From Ktedonospora formicarum (lineage in GTDB: Bacteria; Chloroflexota; Ktedonobacteria; Ktedonobacterales; Ktedonobacteraceae), in the NCBI RefSeq assembly GCF_016587355.1, contig NZ_BNJF01000005.1, positions 1 through 64,000 on the forward strand: DNA of 64,000 bases. Reading direction: 5' to 3'. The notes under the pieces were generated by a model that did no database searches, was not told the DNA's origin, and saw nothing but the letters and a program-made list of their open reading frames with translations. How positions within the stretch are numbered: position 1 is the first letter of the stretch; every line of letters starts with the position of its first letter. The translations under genes and the position numbers were made by a program. Shown here piece after piece: positions 17,523 through 26,523 of the stretch.

Positions 17523-17822
17523 TGTGTTGTGGATCCTTCGTTCCGGTTTCAGGAAACCGATTAGTTCCCCGGAGGAGGACACGAAGTGCGCAATGTGTCC
17601 AGAGCCTCAAAACCCACTCGTGTCCAGGAGGTTCGAGTAGCAATTGAAGATCTGGCCAACGCAACAGGCATGGTCCAAGTTATGATCCCGCGTGTGATAG
17701 TTCTGAGGCGTATAGCCCTCCCTTCATCGGCTTGCTCCGCGCGAAACGCAGCAGGAGGCTGCGATGAAGCCTTCTCAGGTGAACCACTCCTCTTAGTCAG
17801 AAGGTGTGCATGAATAAAAATA

Positions 17823-17851
17823 ATTATAAAGCGTTCCTTCAAGAAAAGCAA
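17823..17851 (-). promoter_or_regulatory. Promoter of the duplicated-domain gene, ~290-nt leader
   Basis: On the minus strand: TTGCTT (17851-17846), 17 bp, TATAAT (17828-17823), near-consensus. The start codon is at 17522, so the leader is about 290 nt. It contains GGTTTC/GAAACC and CTTCATCG/CGATGAAG inverted pairs that could fold. Confidence 0.6.
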
Positions 17852-18301
17852 GGGATTACATGCTCTTTCCAGGGCCTTCCTACACAGGTCGTTTGCCATT
17901 GCAGAGGTGATGTGGCTGGTCTGGTGACACTGGTTGCCAATCTATTTGGGTTGGCGGCCTAAACTGATCAAAGTGAGCCACTCTTTATACCCAGTTTTTT
18001 CCCTTTATCATTCTTGCAACACAACCGTTTTGTATAGGGCTAAGCGCTACTGAGAAGCCTTGGAAACGTTGGCTCGGCATCAGCGATTCCTGTTTCCATG
18101 GATACGATCAGGCTCACCCACTGCCCCGCTTGCACAGAGCCTCTCAGTACGCTACGCTTGAGGGTGCCAAAGCGTGAAGAACCTGAAAAACAGTTCAAGC
18201 TCATGGCATGGAGAGGTGACAGCGATACTCAAAAGCTCCACTATCCGCCTTTTTTACACCCCTAACCTGTATTTACTCCAAAGAAAGAAGGAGAAGCCAG
18301 C
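17852..18301. other. Gap upstream of the dehalogenase
   Basis: No gene recognised. TTGGCGGCCTAAACTGATCA near 17952 looks like the edge of an old insertion sequence; AACTGATCAGTTTATG near 21769 is similar, but no element was reconstructed. An AAGGAG ribosome-binding site at the right end serves 18302. Confidence 0.4.
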
Positions 18302-19189
18302 ATGATCTCTGCGGCATTTCCATACCAAAAGCAGCGGCGGTGGGTCCAGGGCCTAGAGATGGCGTACGTGGAGGTGGGAGAGGGCGACCCCATCGTGCTG
18401 CTGCACGGCAATCCTACCTCCTCGTACCTCTGGCGCAACGTATTGCCGCACCTGCAGCCACGAGGCCGCTGCATCGCCCCCGATCTGATCGGCATGGGCG
18501 ACTCCAACAAGCTGCCTGACAGCGGCCCCGGCTCGTATCGCTTCGTCGAGCACCGCCGCTACCTCGACGCTTTGCTCGAGGCCCTGAACGTGCGCGAGCA
18601 GGTTACCCTCGTCGTCCATGACTGGGGCTCAGCCCTCGGCTTCGACTGGGCTAATCGGCACCGCGAGGCTGTGAAAGGAATCGCGTTTATGGAGGCAATC
18701 GTGGCGCCGCAGGGCCGGGACCACTGGGACAAGATGGGAATGCGTCAAGCCTTGGAGGCGCTGCGTTCGGAGGCTGGCGAGGATATGGTCCTGCGAGACA
18801 ACTTCTTCGTCGAGCAGATTCTGCCGAAGGCCGTCCTGCGCACCCTCTCCGACGAGGAGATGGCGCAATACCGACGGCCGTTCGCCGAACCTGGCGAGGG
18901 GCGACGGCCGACGCTGACGTGGCCCCGGGAAATCCCCATCGAAGGCGAGCCCGCCGATGTGACTGCGATCGCAACTGATTACGCAGACTGGCTGGGGACG
19001 AGCACTGTGCCCAAGCTGTTTCTGAAGGCAGAGCCAGGTGCGATCCTCGCCAACGACACACTGGTTAACCTCGTCCACGGATGGACCGCGCTCACCGAGA
19101 ACAAGGTGTCGGGGATTCATTTCGTCCAGGAAGATTCGCCGGACGAAATCGGGCGGGCTATCGCCGGTTGGATGGGGGCGTTGGGCTGA
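18302..19189 (+). CDS. dhaA: Haloalkane dehalogenase (alpha/beta-hydrolase, HLD-II type)
   Basis: 295 residues, full length. It cleaves carbon-halogen bonds of haloalkanes by hydrolysis, giving an alcohol and halide, in the cytoplasm. Visible active-site residues: oxyanion/halide Asn37 (LLHGNPTSS), nucleophile D107 with halide-binding Trp108 (VVHDWGSALG), acid E131 (FMEAIVAP) and His about 273 (SGIHFVQEDSPDEIG). The Glu after strand 6 is typical of the LinB/DhaA subfamily. AAGGAG precedes the ATG. It is a single gene between debris of mobile DNA and higher in GC than its neighbours, which suggests horizontal acquisition. The symbol reflects family membership; the substrate is unknown. Confidence 0.88.
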   Translation: MISAAFPYQKQRRWVQGLEMAYVEVGEGDPIVLLHGNPTSSYLWRNVLPHLQPRGRCIAPDLIGMGDSNKLPDSGPGSYRFVEHRRYLDALLEALNVREQVTLVVHDWGSALGFDWANRHREAVKGIAFMEAIVAPQGRDHWDKMGMRQALEALRSEAGEDMVLRDNFFVEQILPKAVLRTLSDEEMAQYRRPFAEPGEGRRPTLTWPREIPIEGEPADVTAIATDYADWLGTSTVPKLFLKAEPGAILANDTLVNLVHGWTALTENKVSGIHFVQEDSPDEIGRAIAGWMGALG

Positions 19190-19232
19190 TGGGGGCCGTG
19201 CAGGACCACGATGGCCTGACCTCATCCAGACG

Positions 19233-19918
19233 GCTCGGCGATAACGCTCATTGCCTGCTTCAGGAGCCTTCATCCCCGCCAGTTTGGACGTAGGCATGGC
19301 GGCAGAGCATTCACTATCATGTCGCCTCGCCTGGCTACGTAGGTGGCGCGCCTCTCGCTCCCCTGCCGCGATGAGATAGGACAAGAGATCCGATGTTCCC
19401 GTCTGGGTCATCCCTTCCCGTAAGAGGGCAGCCGTCTCCGCTGGAAGATTCAGGTGCTCCAAGGAGAGCGAAACCTTCCCATCCTGGCGCACCACACTCC
19501 CCTGCGCTTGATCTCCCAGGCGCTCCTGCTGTTCATAGGCCGCAAAAGCTCGACGCAAGAGCTCATCGTCCTTCACCTCACGCTTGGCTTGGCGAGCGAT
19601 CTCTTTCCGCAGATCATCACCCCAGGCTCGCGTCTGGATCGTCGGTTTGAAGGTCGAGTACCCCGTCTTGTTCTCTTTGGCCGCCTTCTTTCGCCCTTTC
19701 TTGAGCATGGGTAGGAACCGAATCTGTTCTGGATGTGCCTTCTCCACCCACGCTTCGTACTCCTTGCGGAACAGATCGAGCACGCTCATACCGGGCTGCC
19801 CTAAGCGCACACCCTGGCGTCCATCAATGTTGCCGTCCTTATCCGCTATCTTATCATCCGCATAGTTAGCATGGCTGGCAGAGTTGAGCCGGATCTTCTC
19901 CACCTCTTCGGGTCGCCT
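19233..19918 (-). pseudogene. N-terminal part of the unrecognised protein (fragment A)
   Basis: Minus-strand reading: RPEEVEKIRLNSASHANYAD, a segment with SVLDLFRKEYEAWVEKAHPEQ, a basic part (KKGRKKAAKENK), WGDDLRKEIARQAKREVKDDELLRRAF, then the block shared with fragment B (GKVSLSLEHLNLPAETAALL to NERYRRAV). Homology stops at about 19233, and the open frame then runs on antisense through the dehalogenase. At the other side it begins at the stop of the SDR gene. Both edges are therefore breakpoints. The function is unknown; DNA binding is inferred from composition only. Confidence 0.6.
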
Positions 19919-20901
19919 TACACGGTGGGTTGGCCGATGAGTTCGAGCGAGACCGTCCACAGTTTCTGTGCGATGTCCGGGTCAATCGCCCACTGCTTAA
20001 CGCCGTCACTGTTTTTGAACAAGTCGGCGTCGTTGGGCACCGTGTGGGCCTCTTGGCCGTCAGTAAGATAGTGTCCGCCGGTGTGGGCGAATTCGGGGGC
20101 AACTGCCGCGACGAGGGTAGTTGCGGCCCCTTGCTCGATAGTCTTGTAGACGAAGACTCCCGCGGCCTCAGCGGTGGCCAAGTAATCTTTTTGTTTCTGT
20201 GTGAAGTCTCTTTGCAATCCGGTGGCGATACCACCGGGGTTGGCAGTGTTGGTGACAATGCCATCGGCTGCCCAGCGGCGCGCGGCTTCGACCGCGAATA
20301 ACGAGTTGGCGGTCTTGGACTGTGCGTAGGCCGCCTGCGGGTCGTACTCGCGTCGTTCAAAATGGATGTCGTCGAACACGACTGGTGATCTCATATGTGC
20401 TGTGGAACAGACCGAGACGATGCGTGCCTCGCCCCGTTCGCGAGCACCAACGGCGAGGGCATCATGCAATCCAAGGCTCAGAGTGAAGTGACCAAGGTAA
20501 TTGGTGGCGAACTGCAATTCCCAGCCTTCTGCAGTCCGAGACAACGTGCTCGGAATGGCCCCTGCATTGTTGATCAGCAGATGCAGCGGTCCCTTCCAGC
20601 TCTGGACAAAGTTGGCTACTGAGGCTTGATTGGCGAGATCTAGAGCGGTGACGCGCACACTCTCATTCCTGGTTGACTTCGCAATGTTCTCAGCGGCCTT
20701 CGCGCCAGCATCGGTATTGCGGACTGCGAGGGTGACTTCCGCGCCAGCACTAGCAAGTGCACGAGCGGTCTCAATGCCGATGCCAGACGAGGCTCCGGTG
20801 ACAATGGCACGGACACTAGAGAGGTCGAGACCAGCTACGACGTCCGCAGCGGTGCTTGTAGCGTTGAATCGGGTTGTGATGAGTGAATTGGGTGCTGTCA
20901 T
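19918..20901 (-). CDS. Short-chain dehydrogenase/reductase
   Basis: 327 residues from ATG 20901 (AAGAGG upstream; earlier in-frame Met codons lack a signal). Classical SDR features: NAD(P)-binding TGASSGIG at about 40-47, LLINNAGA, a catalytic Ser in VSVCSTAH, and AYAQSKTAN where YxxxK is the active-site Tyr/Lys. It oxidises or reduces an alcohol/carbonyl with NAD(P)(H); the retinol-dehydrogenase-like subfamily is suggested by TNYLGHFTL and TANPGG. It is preceded by a TetR gene on the same strand and by a perfect palindrome at 21021-21045, so repression by that TetR is likely. Confidence 0.88.
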   Translation of the reverse strand: MTAPNSLITTRFNATSTAADVVAGLDLSSVRAIVTGASSGIGIETARALASAGAEVTLAVRNTDAGAKAAENIAKSTRNESVRVTALDLANQASVANFVQSWKGPLHLLINNAGAIPSTLSRTAEGWELQFATNYLGHFTLSLGLHDALAVGARERGEARIVSVCSTAHMRSPVVFDDIHFERREYDPQAAYAQSKTANSLFAVEAARRWAADGIVTNTANPGGIATGLQRDFTQKQKDYLATAEAAGVFVYKTIEQGAATTLVAAVAPEFAHTGGHYLTDGQEAHTVPNDADLFKNSDGVKQWAIDPDIAQKLWTVSLELIGQPTV

Positions 20902-21020
20902 GAAAACCTCTTGAATGAAACATGAGTGTTTGTGATTGTACCGGAAGTGTGGAGAACCATGATTGATAACAGACACGTCCCATTTGCCTTGGCACAATCT
21001 AATAGTCAGGCAACGTTTGG

Positions 21021-21045
21021 CAATCATTTGTTTTATAAATGATTG
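21021..21045. promoter_or_regulatory. Probable TetR operator upstream of the SDR gene
   Basis: CAATCATTT at 21021-21029 and its exact reverse complement at 21037-21045, with a 7-bp spacer. It lies 120 bp before the SDR start and 29 bp after the TetR stop. Confidence 0.65.
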
Positions 21046-21073
21046 TTTAGGCACTCATTTAAGAAGAAAATTT

Positions 21074-21646
21074 TTAGGACCCTGTCACCGCATTCCAGAA
21101 GGCGATAAAGCCAGCATCCCAAAAACGATCTGCCTCTGAAGGATGGAGTGCAATGAATTCAATCGTCATATTCATGAGAGAGAGGAGTAAGGCTGTGCCA
21201 AATGCATAGGGCTGATCCTTGAGAGCACCATAGGCAAACATCTCTTGAACCATTGCATGAAGAGCTTCGTATCCTTCCATACTCAGGCGTTTGGTCTGTT
21301 CCCGGATGGAATCCGAAACGCTCAATTGGGTGATGACTTTGTATTTATCAGAATGGGCAATGCCGAATCTCACATACATGTCCCAAATGTAACGAGCACG
21401 GACCTCTAAGCTTGCATGGGTGGGATAGGTGTCGAGCATGTTTGCTCGCACTTCGACCTTCAATTCCAAATACAATTCATTGAGCAGTGTCTCCTTGGTC
21501 TCAAAGTAGGTGAAGAGTGATCCTTCTGAGATTCCAGCTACCTTGGCGATTTTGGACGTAGGGACACTCAAACCTTGCTCGGCGATCAGCTGAACTGCTG
21601 CCGCAAGGAGAGCGTCGCGTTTCTCTGGACTTTTGGGTCTGGCCAT
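21074..21646 (-). CDS. TetR-family transcriptional regulator
   Basis: 190 residues. N-terminal TetR helix-turn-helix: KRDALLAAAVQLIAEQGL, then TSKIAKVAGISEGSLFTYFETKETLLNELY (residues about 9-60). The C-terminal ligand/dimer part is unassigned. It lies directly upstream of the SDR on the same strand with a palindromic site between them, so it most likely represses the SDR and perhaps itself. Confidence 0.88.
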   Translation of the reverse strand: MARPKSPEKRDALLAAAVQLIAEQGLSVPTSKIAKVAGISEGSLFTYFETKETLLNELYLELKVEVRANMLDTYPTHASLEVRARYIWDMYVRFGIAHSDKYKVITQLSVSDSIREQTKRLSMEGYEALHAMVQEMFAYGALKDQPYAFGTALLLSLMNMTIEFIALHPSEADRFWDAGFIAFWNAVTGS

Positions 21647-22039
21647 ACACGCTCACCAATCGAATAATGACTGAGTACATACGCATTATAGCAAAAAGGA
21701 AAGTTTTTTGCTAGGCTGAGCGAATACAGTGGTGCCAACCTAGTTGTAAAAATGCTACGGAACTTCCGAACTGATCAGTTTATGCCCGCTATGTCCGCTA
21801 CTTTACACCAGATGTATGAGGATCGAACCTCATACATCTGGTGATGGATGCGTCAGAACTGAAAACAAGACCAGAATGTAAGATATTGTCAACTTAGCGA
21901 AAAACAGAAGAGCTTTTTGGGGAAGAAGGGAGAAAGGCAGGAAAAAAGCGGAAGATTGGAGAGAATGGCTCGCTATTAGGCGGCAGTTTGCCCGCTGGTC
22001 GCTTCGTTCCAGACGAGGAAGCGATCCTACATGAGCACA
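21647..22039. other. Gap holding a strong hairpin
   Basis: TetR promoter region, then IS-derived sequence. AACTGATCAGTTTATG near 21769 and the hairpin at 21806-21843 are the only structures. Confidence 0.4.
21806..21843. repeat. Perfect 16-bp-stem palindrome
   Basis: CACCAGATGTATGAGG at 21806-21821 pairs with 21828-21843; the loop is ATCGAA. No T tract follows on either strand, so it is not a standard intrinsic terminator. Confidence 0.75.
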
Positions 22040-22305
22040 CGATAATCCTCTGCAGTGAGACGGTATTGCTTGGGTCGAAAGTGATCCAAAATCGGTCCAA
22101 AAGCGGAGAGAAACCGTTGGGTCTGGACTGCTTGATTTGAAGCATCGCATAGTTCGCTCTCGTTGCCTGGTCGGCTGATGCGAGCGTTCCGCTCGGTTGT
22201 TTAAACCCTGGTGTTGTCGATGTTCCACACTCGCCATGATCTCCCTCTTTGCGGCGGCGTAACTGGCCAGTTTGTCGGTAATGATCACACGTGGCACATA
22301 TTGAA
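22040..22305 (-). pseudogene. IS6-family transposase remnant
   Basis: The minus strand shows the C-terminal signature PRVIITDKLASYAAAKREIM, VEHRQHQGLNNRAERSHQP and TRQRERTMRCFKS, which holds the catalytic Glu (RAE) of IS6/IS26-type enzymes. It then shifts frame. The N-terminal half is absent. Confidence 0.8.
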
Positions 22306-22308
22306 GAC

Positions 22309-22945
22309 TAGGTCCCCCGCCTCGTCGATCTGGTCCAGCGTGCGCAGGATCGGTTCCGCACGTTCCTCTCGCCCCCACAGGCACCACTGCACCGCTTTGC
22401 GCAGGCAGAGACGCGTGCCTCCCAGGTCCTGGAGCAGCGCTTCAGCCATCGGAAACATCTTCAGCATCTCCAATGGCTCTTCGCGCTCTGGCGACACCGC
22501 CGGCTTCGCGGCAAGATACGCGCGCTCGAGGCGTCGCTCACGCTGACGATGCACCTCCTCGACGATCTTGAACACTCCCCCGATGAGCAGGCCTTTCTCG
22601 CCGCGCTCACGGACACGACAGACCCATACACCCCAGAGCGCCTCCAGGGCCTCGACGCCCCCCTGACCGCGCTCCTGGAATCAACAGAAGACGCAAAGCG
22701 TGCCCTGCTCACTTTGAAGCGCAGTTACCTGAACTCCATGCACACTTGAGCAATGTCGCGGGCTGGTGTGAGGTCTTCTGTGTCCCCACACGACGCGTCA
22801 CGCCCGAACTCCATGCCTTCCTCAAAATCCTGGCTCGCCAGCGTGAACGGGGGCAGCCCATCCCTGATGCCCTCCCCTACGCCCTCCCTGCCGAGGTCGT
22901 CTCCCTGCTTCTGCAGGGGACCTCACCTACCAAACTCCTCAACTG
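22309..22945 (+). pseudogene. C-terminal remnant of an unrecognised gene, one frameshift
   Basis: An open, clearly coding frame from 22309 (LVDLVQRAQDRFRTFLSPP, LEASLTLTMHLLDDLEHSP, QAFLAALTDTTDPYTPERL) ends at 22749. Shifting frame near 22717 continues as EAQLPELHAHLSNVAGWCEV, VTPELHAFLKILARQ and VSLLLQGTSPTKLLN, stopping at 22945. The product would be helix-rich. No start is visible; it follows the IS6 remnant directly. It may be the tail of another transposase. The plus-strand frame is preferred because it stays open across both segments after a single shift. Confidence 0.5.
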
Positions 22946-23031
22946 AGGGAATTTTCTACCTGATCTTTCCCCGATTTGGTAGAGTCCACAAAGCTGAGAT
23001 ATACTCTAGCAAATCAGGAAAGGGATCATCA

Positions 23032-23328
23032 ATGGCAAAGGTTCAAAAAACCTATACAAAAGAGTTTAAGGAAGAAGCAGTGCGGTTGGCCCAAACAAGT
23101 GGAAAATCAATTACACAAGTAGCCCGTGAGCTGGGTATTTCCGACACCTCCATTCATCAGTGGCGCAAAGAATTGGCACAGCACGGAAAAGATGCATTTC
23201 CGGGTAGTGGACATCAAACTGCTCTTGAAGAAGAAAATCGCCGTCTCAAACGCGAACTCGAAAGGGTACAACAGGAGCGTGACATACTAAAAAAAGCGGT
23301 GAGCATCTTTTCGCGGGAAAGCAAATGA
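23032..23328 (+). CDS. IS3-family OrfA (helix-turn-helix, leucine zipper)
   Basis: 98 residues. KEFKEEAVRLAQTSGKSITQVARELGISDTSIHQWRKEL is the HTH_Tnp_1 DNA-binding domain. EEENRRLKRELERVQQERDILKKAVSIF is the C-terminal coiled coil that pairs with OrfAB. AGGAAAGG precedes the ATG. The TGA overlaps the OrfB ATG (ATGA), so OrfB is made by coupled re-initiation or by frameshifting in the A-rich end. Confidence 0.93.
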   Translation: MAKVQKTYTKEFKEEAVRLAQTSGKSITQVARELGISDTSIHQWRKELAQHGKDAFPGSGHQTALEEENRRLKRELERVQQERDILKKAVSIFSRESK

Positions 23329-24203
23329 TCTATTATTTCATAGAAGAAAACAAGCAAGAGTTCCCCATTGTGGTCATGTGCCGAGTCCTCGATATCTCGG
23401 AAAGTGGCTATTACGCCTGGCGCAAGCGCCCAACCTGCCAGCGTAGGCGAGAAGATGCTCGGCTCACCAATCACATTCGGCAGGTCTTTACCTCTCATCA
23501 AGGCAGATATGGGAGTCCACGCATTCATGTGGAGCTCAAAGATCGGGGAGTCCAGTGCTCCCGCAAACGAGTCGCTCGCCTCATGCATGAGGCAGAACTT
23601 CAGGCCAAACGCAAACGGCGGCGCGTGGTGACGACCAGGAGAGATGCAACGCATCCGGTAGCTCCCAATCTCTTAGAGCGTGATTTTACAGCAACGGCAC
23701 CCAATACCAAATGGGTCACAGATATCACATATATTCCCACAATACAAGGATGGCTCTACTTGGCAGTCATGTTGGACTTGTATTCACGAGCCGTTGTGGG
23801 ATGGTCGATGTCAGCTGAATGCTCCGAAAAGTTAGTGGAAAATGCTTTGAAGATGGCTCTTGCCCGCCGTCGTCCCAAAGCAGGACTGTTGCATCACAGT
23901 GATCGAGGCAGCCAATACACAAGTCTGGCCTATCGAAGCCAGCTTACTCAGGCTGGGATGATCATGAGTATGTCGCGCAAAGGCAATTGTTGGGATAACG
24001 CTGCTATGGAGTCTTTTTTTGGCACACTCAAGGAGGAATGTGTCGGTGACTCGGTGTATCAGTCTCACGCAGAGGCCAAGCAAGCTCTCTTCACGTACCT
24101 GGAAATCTATTACAATCGTCTTCGACGCCATTCAACGCTTGGATACATGAGTCCGTTTATCTATGAAAAATTCGGAGAGCAGCAAGCGAAACGTAACGTT
24201 TGA
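23325..24203 (+). CDS. IS3-family OrfB (DDE integrase)
   Basis: 292 residues. N-terminal HTH_21 segment (RQVFTSHQGRYGSPRIHVEL), then the rve core: D in WVTDITYI, D in HHSDRGSQYTS and E in NAAMESFFGTLKEE, closing with YNRLRRHSTLGYMSP. Complete and apparently functional. The terminal inverted repeats could not be fixed by eye, so the element limits (roughly 22.95-24.25 kb) are not given. Confidence 0.93.
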   Translation: MIYYFIEENKQEFPIVVMCRVLDISESGYYAWRKRPTCQRRREDARLTNHIRQVFTSHQGRYGSPRIHVELKDRGVQCSRKRVARLMHEAELQAKRKRRRVVTTRRDATHPVAPNLLERDFTATAPNTKWVTDITYIPTIQGWLYLAVMLDLYSRAVVGWSMSAECSEKLVENALKMALARRRPKAGLLHHSDRGSQYTSLAYRSQLTQAGMIMSMSRKGNCWDNAAMESFFGTLKEECVGDSVYQSHAEAKQALFTYLEIYYNRLRRHSTLGYMSPFIYEKFGEQQAKRNV

Positions 24204-24367
24204 CGTATTCTATTTTATCATATTATAATAGAAACGTTAACGTTATGTAACGTAGAAACATCTCCCATCTTTCTCCGCTCCAATCGGTGGAGGCTCTACA
24301 AAAACGGGTCAAGGTCAAAAGGAAATGAGAAGCCAGCCAGGATAGGCAGAAGAGAAGGAGAAAAATC

Positions 24368-26011
24368 ATGTCTCTACAGCCAGAACCTCTCCCCCAAGTT
24401 CCCGAAGAAACCGCTCGTGTCGCCAGACTTCTCTTCCCCAAAGGGAATCGATATATGTGGTTGCGCGACGAATTAAGTGGCATCTATCACGATGAGCAAT
24501 TTCTTTCCCTCTATCCTAAGGGAGGACAATTGGCGGAACAACCGTGGAGACTTGCATTGATGAGCATTGTGCAATATATGGAGAATTACACAGACCGCCA
24601 AGCTGCTGAAGCTATGCAGGCCCGCATTGATCTGAAGTATGCTTTGAGCCTGGAATTGACCGATCCTGGGTTCAATTTCTCCTTGCTTTCCGAGTTTCGC
24701 AGTCGCTTGCTCAAGGGAAATCTGGAGGAACTCTTGCTGACTACCTTGTTGGAACGATGCCGAGAGCGCGGCTGGCTTCAGGAACGGGGCAAACAGCGCA
24801 CCGACTCAACGCATATTGAAGCCGCCATCCGTACCATGAATCGACTGGAATGTGTGGGAGAGACCGTGCATGCCGCCCTCAATAGCCTGGCTGTCGTCGT
24901 GCCTGAGTGGTTGCGTGCACATGCGCCGCAAGACTGGTACGATCGGTATGGCAGACGGATGGAAGAGTTTCGTCTGCCCAAAGAAACAACGCAGCGGCAA
25001 GCCCTGACGGAGCAGATTGGACGAGATGGATGGGAGATCTTGGCGTGGATACAAGAGGCAGCATCTCCCTCCTGGTTGCGAGATATTCCCGCAGTGGAAA
25101 TACTTCGACGGGTTTGGATCCAGCAATTTTGGATCCAGGAGGGTGAACTACACTGGCGTTCTGATGACAACATTCCTCCCGCCTCCGGTTTGATTTCTTC
25201 TCCCTATGACCCCCAGGCGCATTTGAGTATCAAGCAGGCTACAGTGTGGACGGGATACAAAGTGCACCTGACGGAGACGTGTGACGAAGACAAACCGCAT
25301 CTGATCACGCATGTGGAAACCACCCCTGCTCCCAAACAAGATATGGAAATGACCGATGACATTCATCAGGGACTCGCCCGCAAGCACTTGCTGCCACGAG
25401 AACACTTCATGGATACGGGCTATGTCGATGGAGAGCATCTGGTCAACAGCCAGAACCGCTATGGAGTGGAATTAATCGGCCCCGTGACCGTTCCTGGCAA
25501 TTGGCAGAGCAAATCCGGCCAAGGCTATGATACCAGCCACTTTCACATTGATTGGGAGAACAAGATTGCCGTCTGCCCGCAGGGCCATGTAAGTCACAAA
25601 TGGACCGAACGAGCGGGATGGCGAGGGCTTGATATGGTTCGGATCCAATTCGGGAAGCAAGATTGTCTTGCTTGCCCGGCCCGTTCCCAATGTACCCGTG
25701 CCGTTTCCAATCCACGGCAACTGCAAATTCGTGCGCAAGCGCAGTATGAAGCCATTCAATCGGCTCGAGAACGGCAAACAACGAAAGCCTTCAAAGAGCG
25801 ATATGCCAAACGCGCTGGAATCGAGGGGACGATTTCACAGGGCGTACGAGCATTCGACCTTCGCGCCTGCCGCTACCTGGGTATGGCGAAAACGCATCTT
25901 CAGCATCTTTTGATTGCTACGGCTATGAACGTTGTGCGCCTCTTTCAATGGCATATGGAAGAAACACCTTTTCAATCTCGCACTTCTCGCTTTGCTGCTC
26001 TTGCTGCTTAG
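24368..26011 (+). CDS. IS1182-family transposase
   Basis: 547 residues, full length. N-terminal DUF772-type domain (QPWRLALMSIVQYMENYTDRQAAEAM), then QRTDSTHIEAA with the first Asp, a long insertion, and YKVHLTETCDEDKPHLITHVETTPA. The second Asp is in HFMDTGYVDG. A Cys pair region follows (DCLACPARSQC), then the Glu in AGIEGTISQGVRAFDLR. AAGGAG precedes the ATG. Inverted repeats were not identified with certainty. Confidence 0.9.
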   Translation: MSLQPEPLPQVPEETARVARLLFPKGNRYMWLRDELSGIYHDEQFLSLYPKGGQLAEQPWRLALMSIVQYMENYTDRQAAEAMQARIDLKYALSLELTDPGFNFSLLSEFRSRLLKGNLEELLLTTLLERCRERGWLQERGKQRTDSTHIEAAIRTMNRLECVGETVHAALNSLAVVVPEWLRAHAPQDWYDRYGRRMEEFRLPKETTQRQALTEQIGRDGWEILAWIQEAASPSWLRDIPAVEILRRVWIQQFWIQEGELHWRSDDNIPPASGLISSPYDPQAHLSIKQATVWTGYKVHLTETCDEDKPHLITHVETTPAPKQDMEMTDDIHQGLARKHLLPREHFMDTGYVDGEHLVNSQNRYGVELIGPVTVPGNWQSKSGQGYDTSHFHIDWENKIAVCPQGHVSHKWTERAGWRGLDMVRIQFGKQDCLACPARSQCTRAVSNPRQLQIRAQAQYEAIQSARERQTTKAFKERYAKRAGIEGTISQGVRAFDLRACRYLGMAKTHLQHLLIATAMNVVRLFQWHMEETPFQSRTSRFAALAA

Positions 26012-26440
26012 ACCATTCGCCAACAGAGTCAAAAAATGAACTACACCCCACACAACAGCGCTCGCTTGACTTTCGTCTCAAAACCAGGTATACTTGATAT
26101 GTTGTTTGCAACAGGCCACAGATGGTGGCCTTTCTTTTTGCCTTTCACCAAACAATTGCCAGAAGGGGCACATCTCTCTCATCCTCCTTACATGCTTGCT
26201 CACTCCCTCCTCCCCTTTACATACAACCCTGGCGAGCCTCTCACATTCGCGACACACTCATGAATATGCTACCACCCTCACCCTTCTGGGTGGTGAATCC
26301 TACCTGCTCTGTTACCCCTTCGTCGTTGGTCTCCTCTGTCTCACTGTCTCCAACGCTCGCTGCTCCAGGGCGCAGGTCGCTTGACGAGCCACGCAGATAC
26401 AAAGAGAAGTCTTTCTATAGATGGCGAGCAGAGCACGAAA
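26012..26440. other. Gene-free stretch downstream of IS1182
   Basis: Holds the second promoter-terminator module (26066-26139). Pyrimidine-rich plus strand with no supported gene up to the first cassette terminator. Confidence 0.45.
26066..26139 (+). promoter_or_regulatory. Consensus promoter directly followed by intrinsic terminator (module 2)
   Basis: TTGACT (26066-26071), 17 bp, TATACT (26089-26094). Downstream are a small hairpin, GTTG-TTTG-CAAC (26101-26112), and the terminator stem GGCCAC/GTGGCC (26114-26119 with 26125-26130) followed by TTTCTTTTT. The expected RNA is about 40 nt. The promoter block matches that at 8161 (CTTGACTTT, TCT, CAGGTA, ACTTGATA). Confidence 0.65.
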
Positions 26441-26504
26441 AAGCGCGGGGCCGAAAAGCCCGCCTCCGTAGAGGTGGCTTCCCGGCCCTTGCGCTGAGTG
26501 CACT
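26441..26504 (-). terminator. Terminator of cassette 1
   Basis: Nested stem-loop with core GCCTCCGTAGAGG, nearly the same core as in the other two cassette terminators, plus an outer GCGCGGGGCCG / CGGCCCTTGCGC pairing. It lies about 20 bp past the gene's stop on the minus strand. Confidence 0.65.
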
Positions 26505-26523
26505 CGCACTGACTCAGGTGATG

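Noticed and set aside
18629..19960. 443-residue minus-strand ORF
   Set aside because: It is a chance join: the N-terminal half is the remnant at 19233-19918, the C-terminal half is antisense to the dehalogenase.
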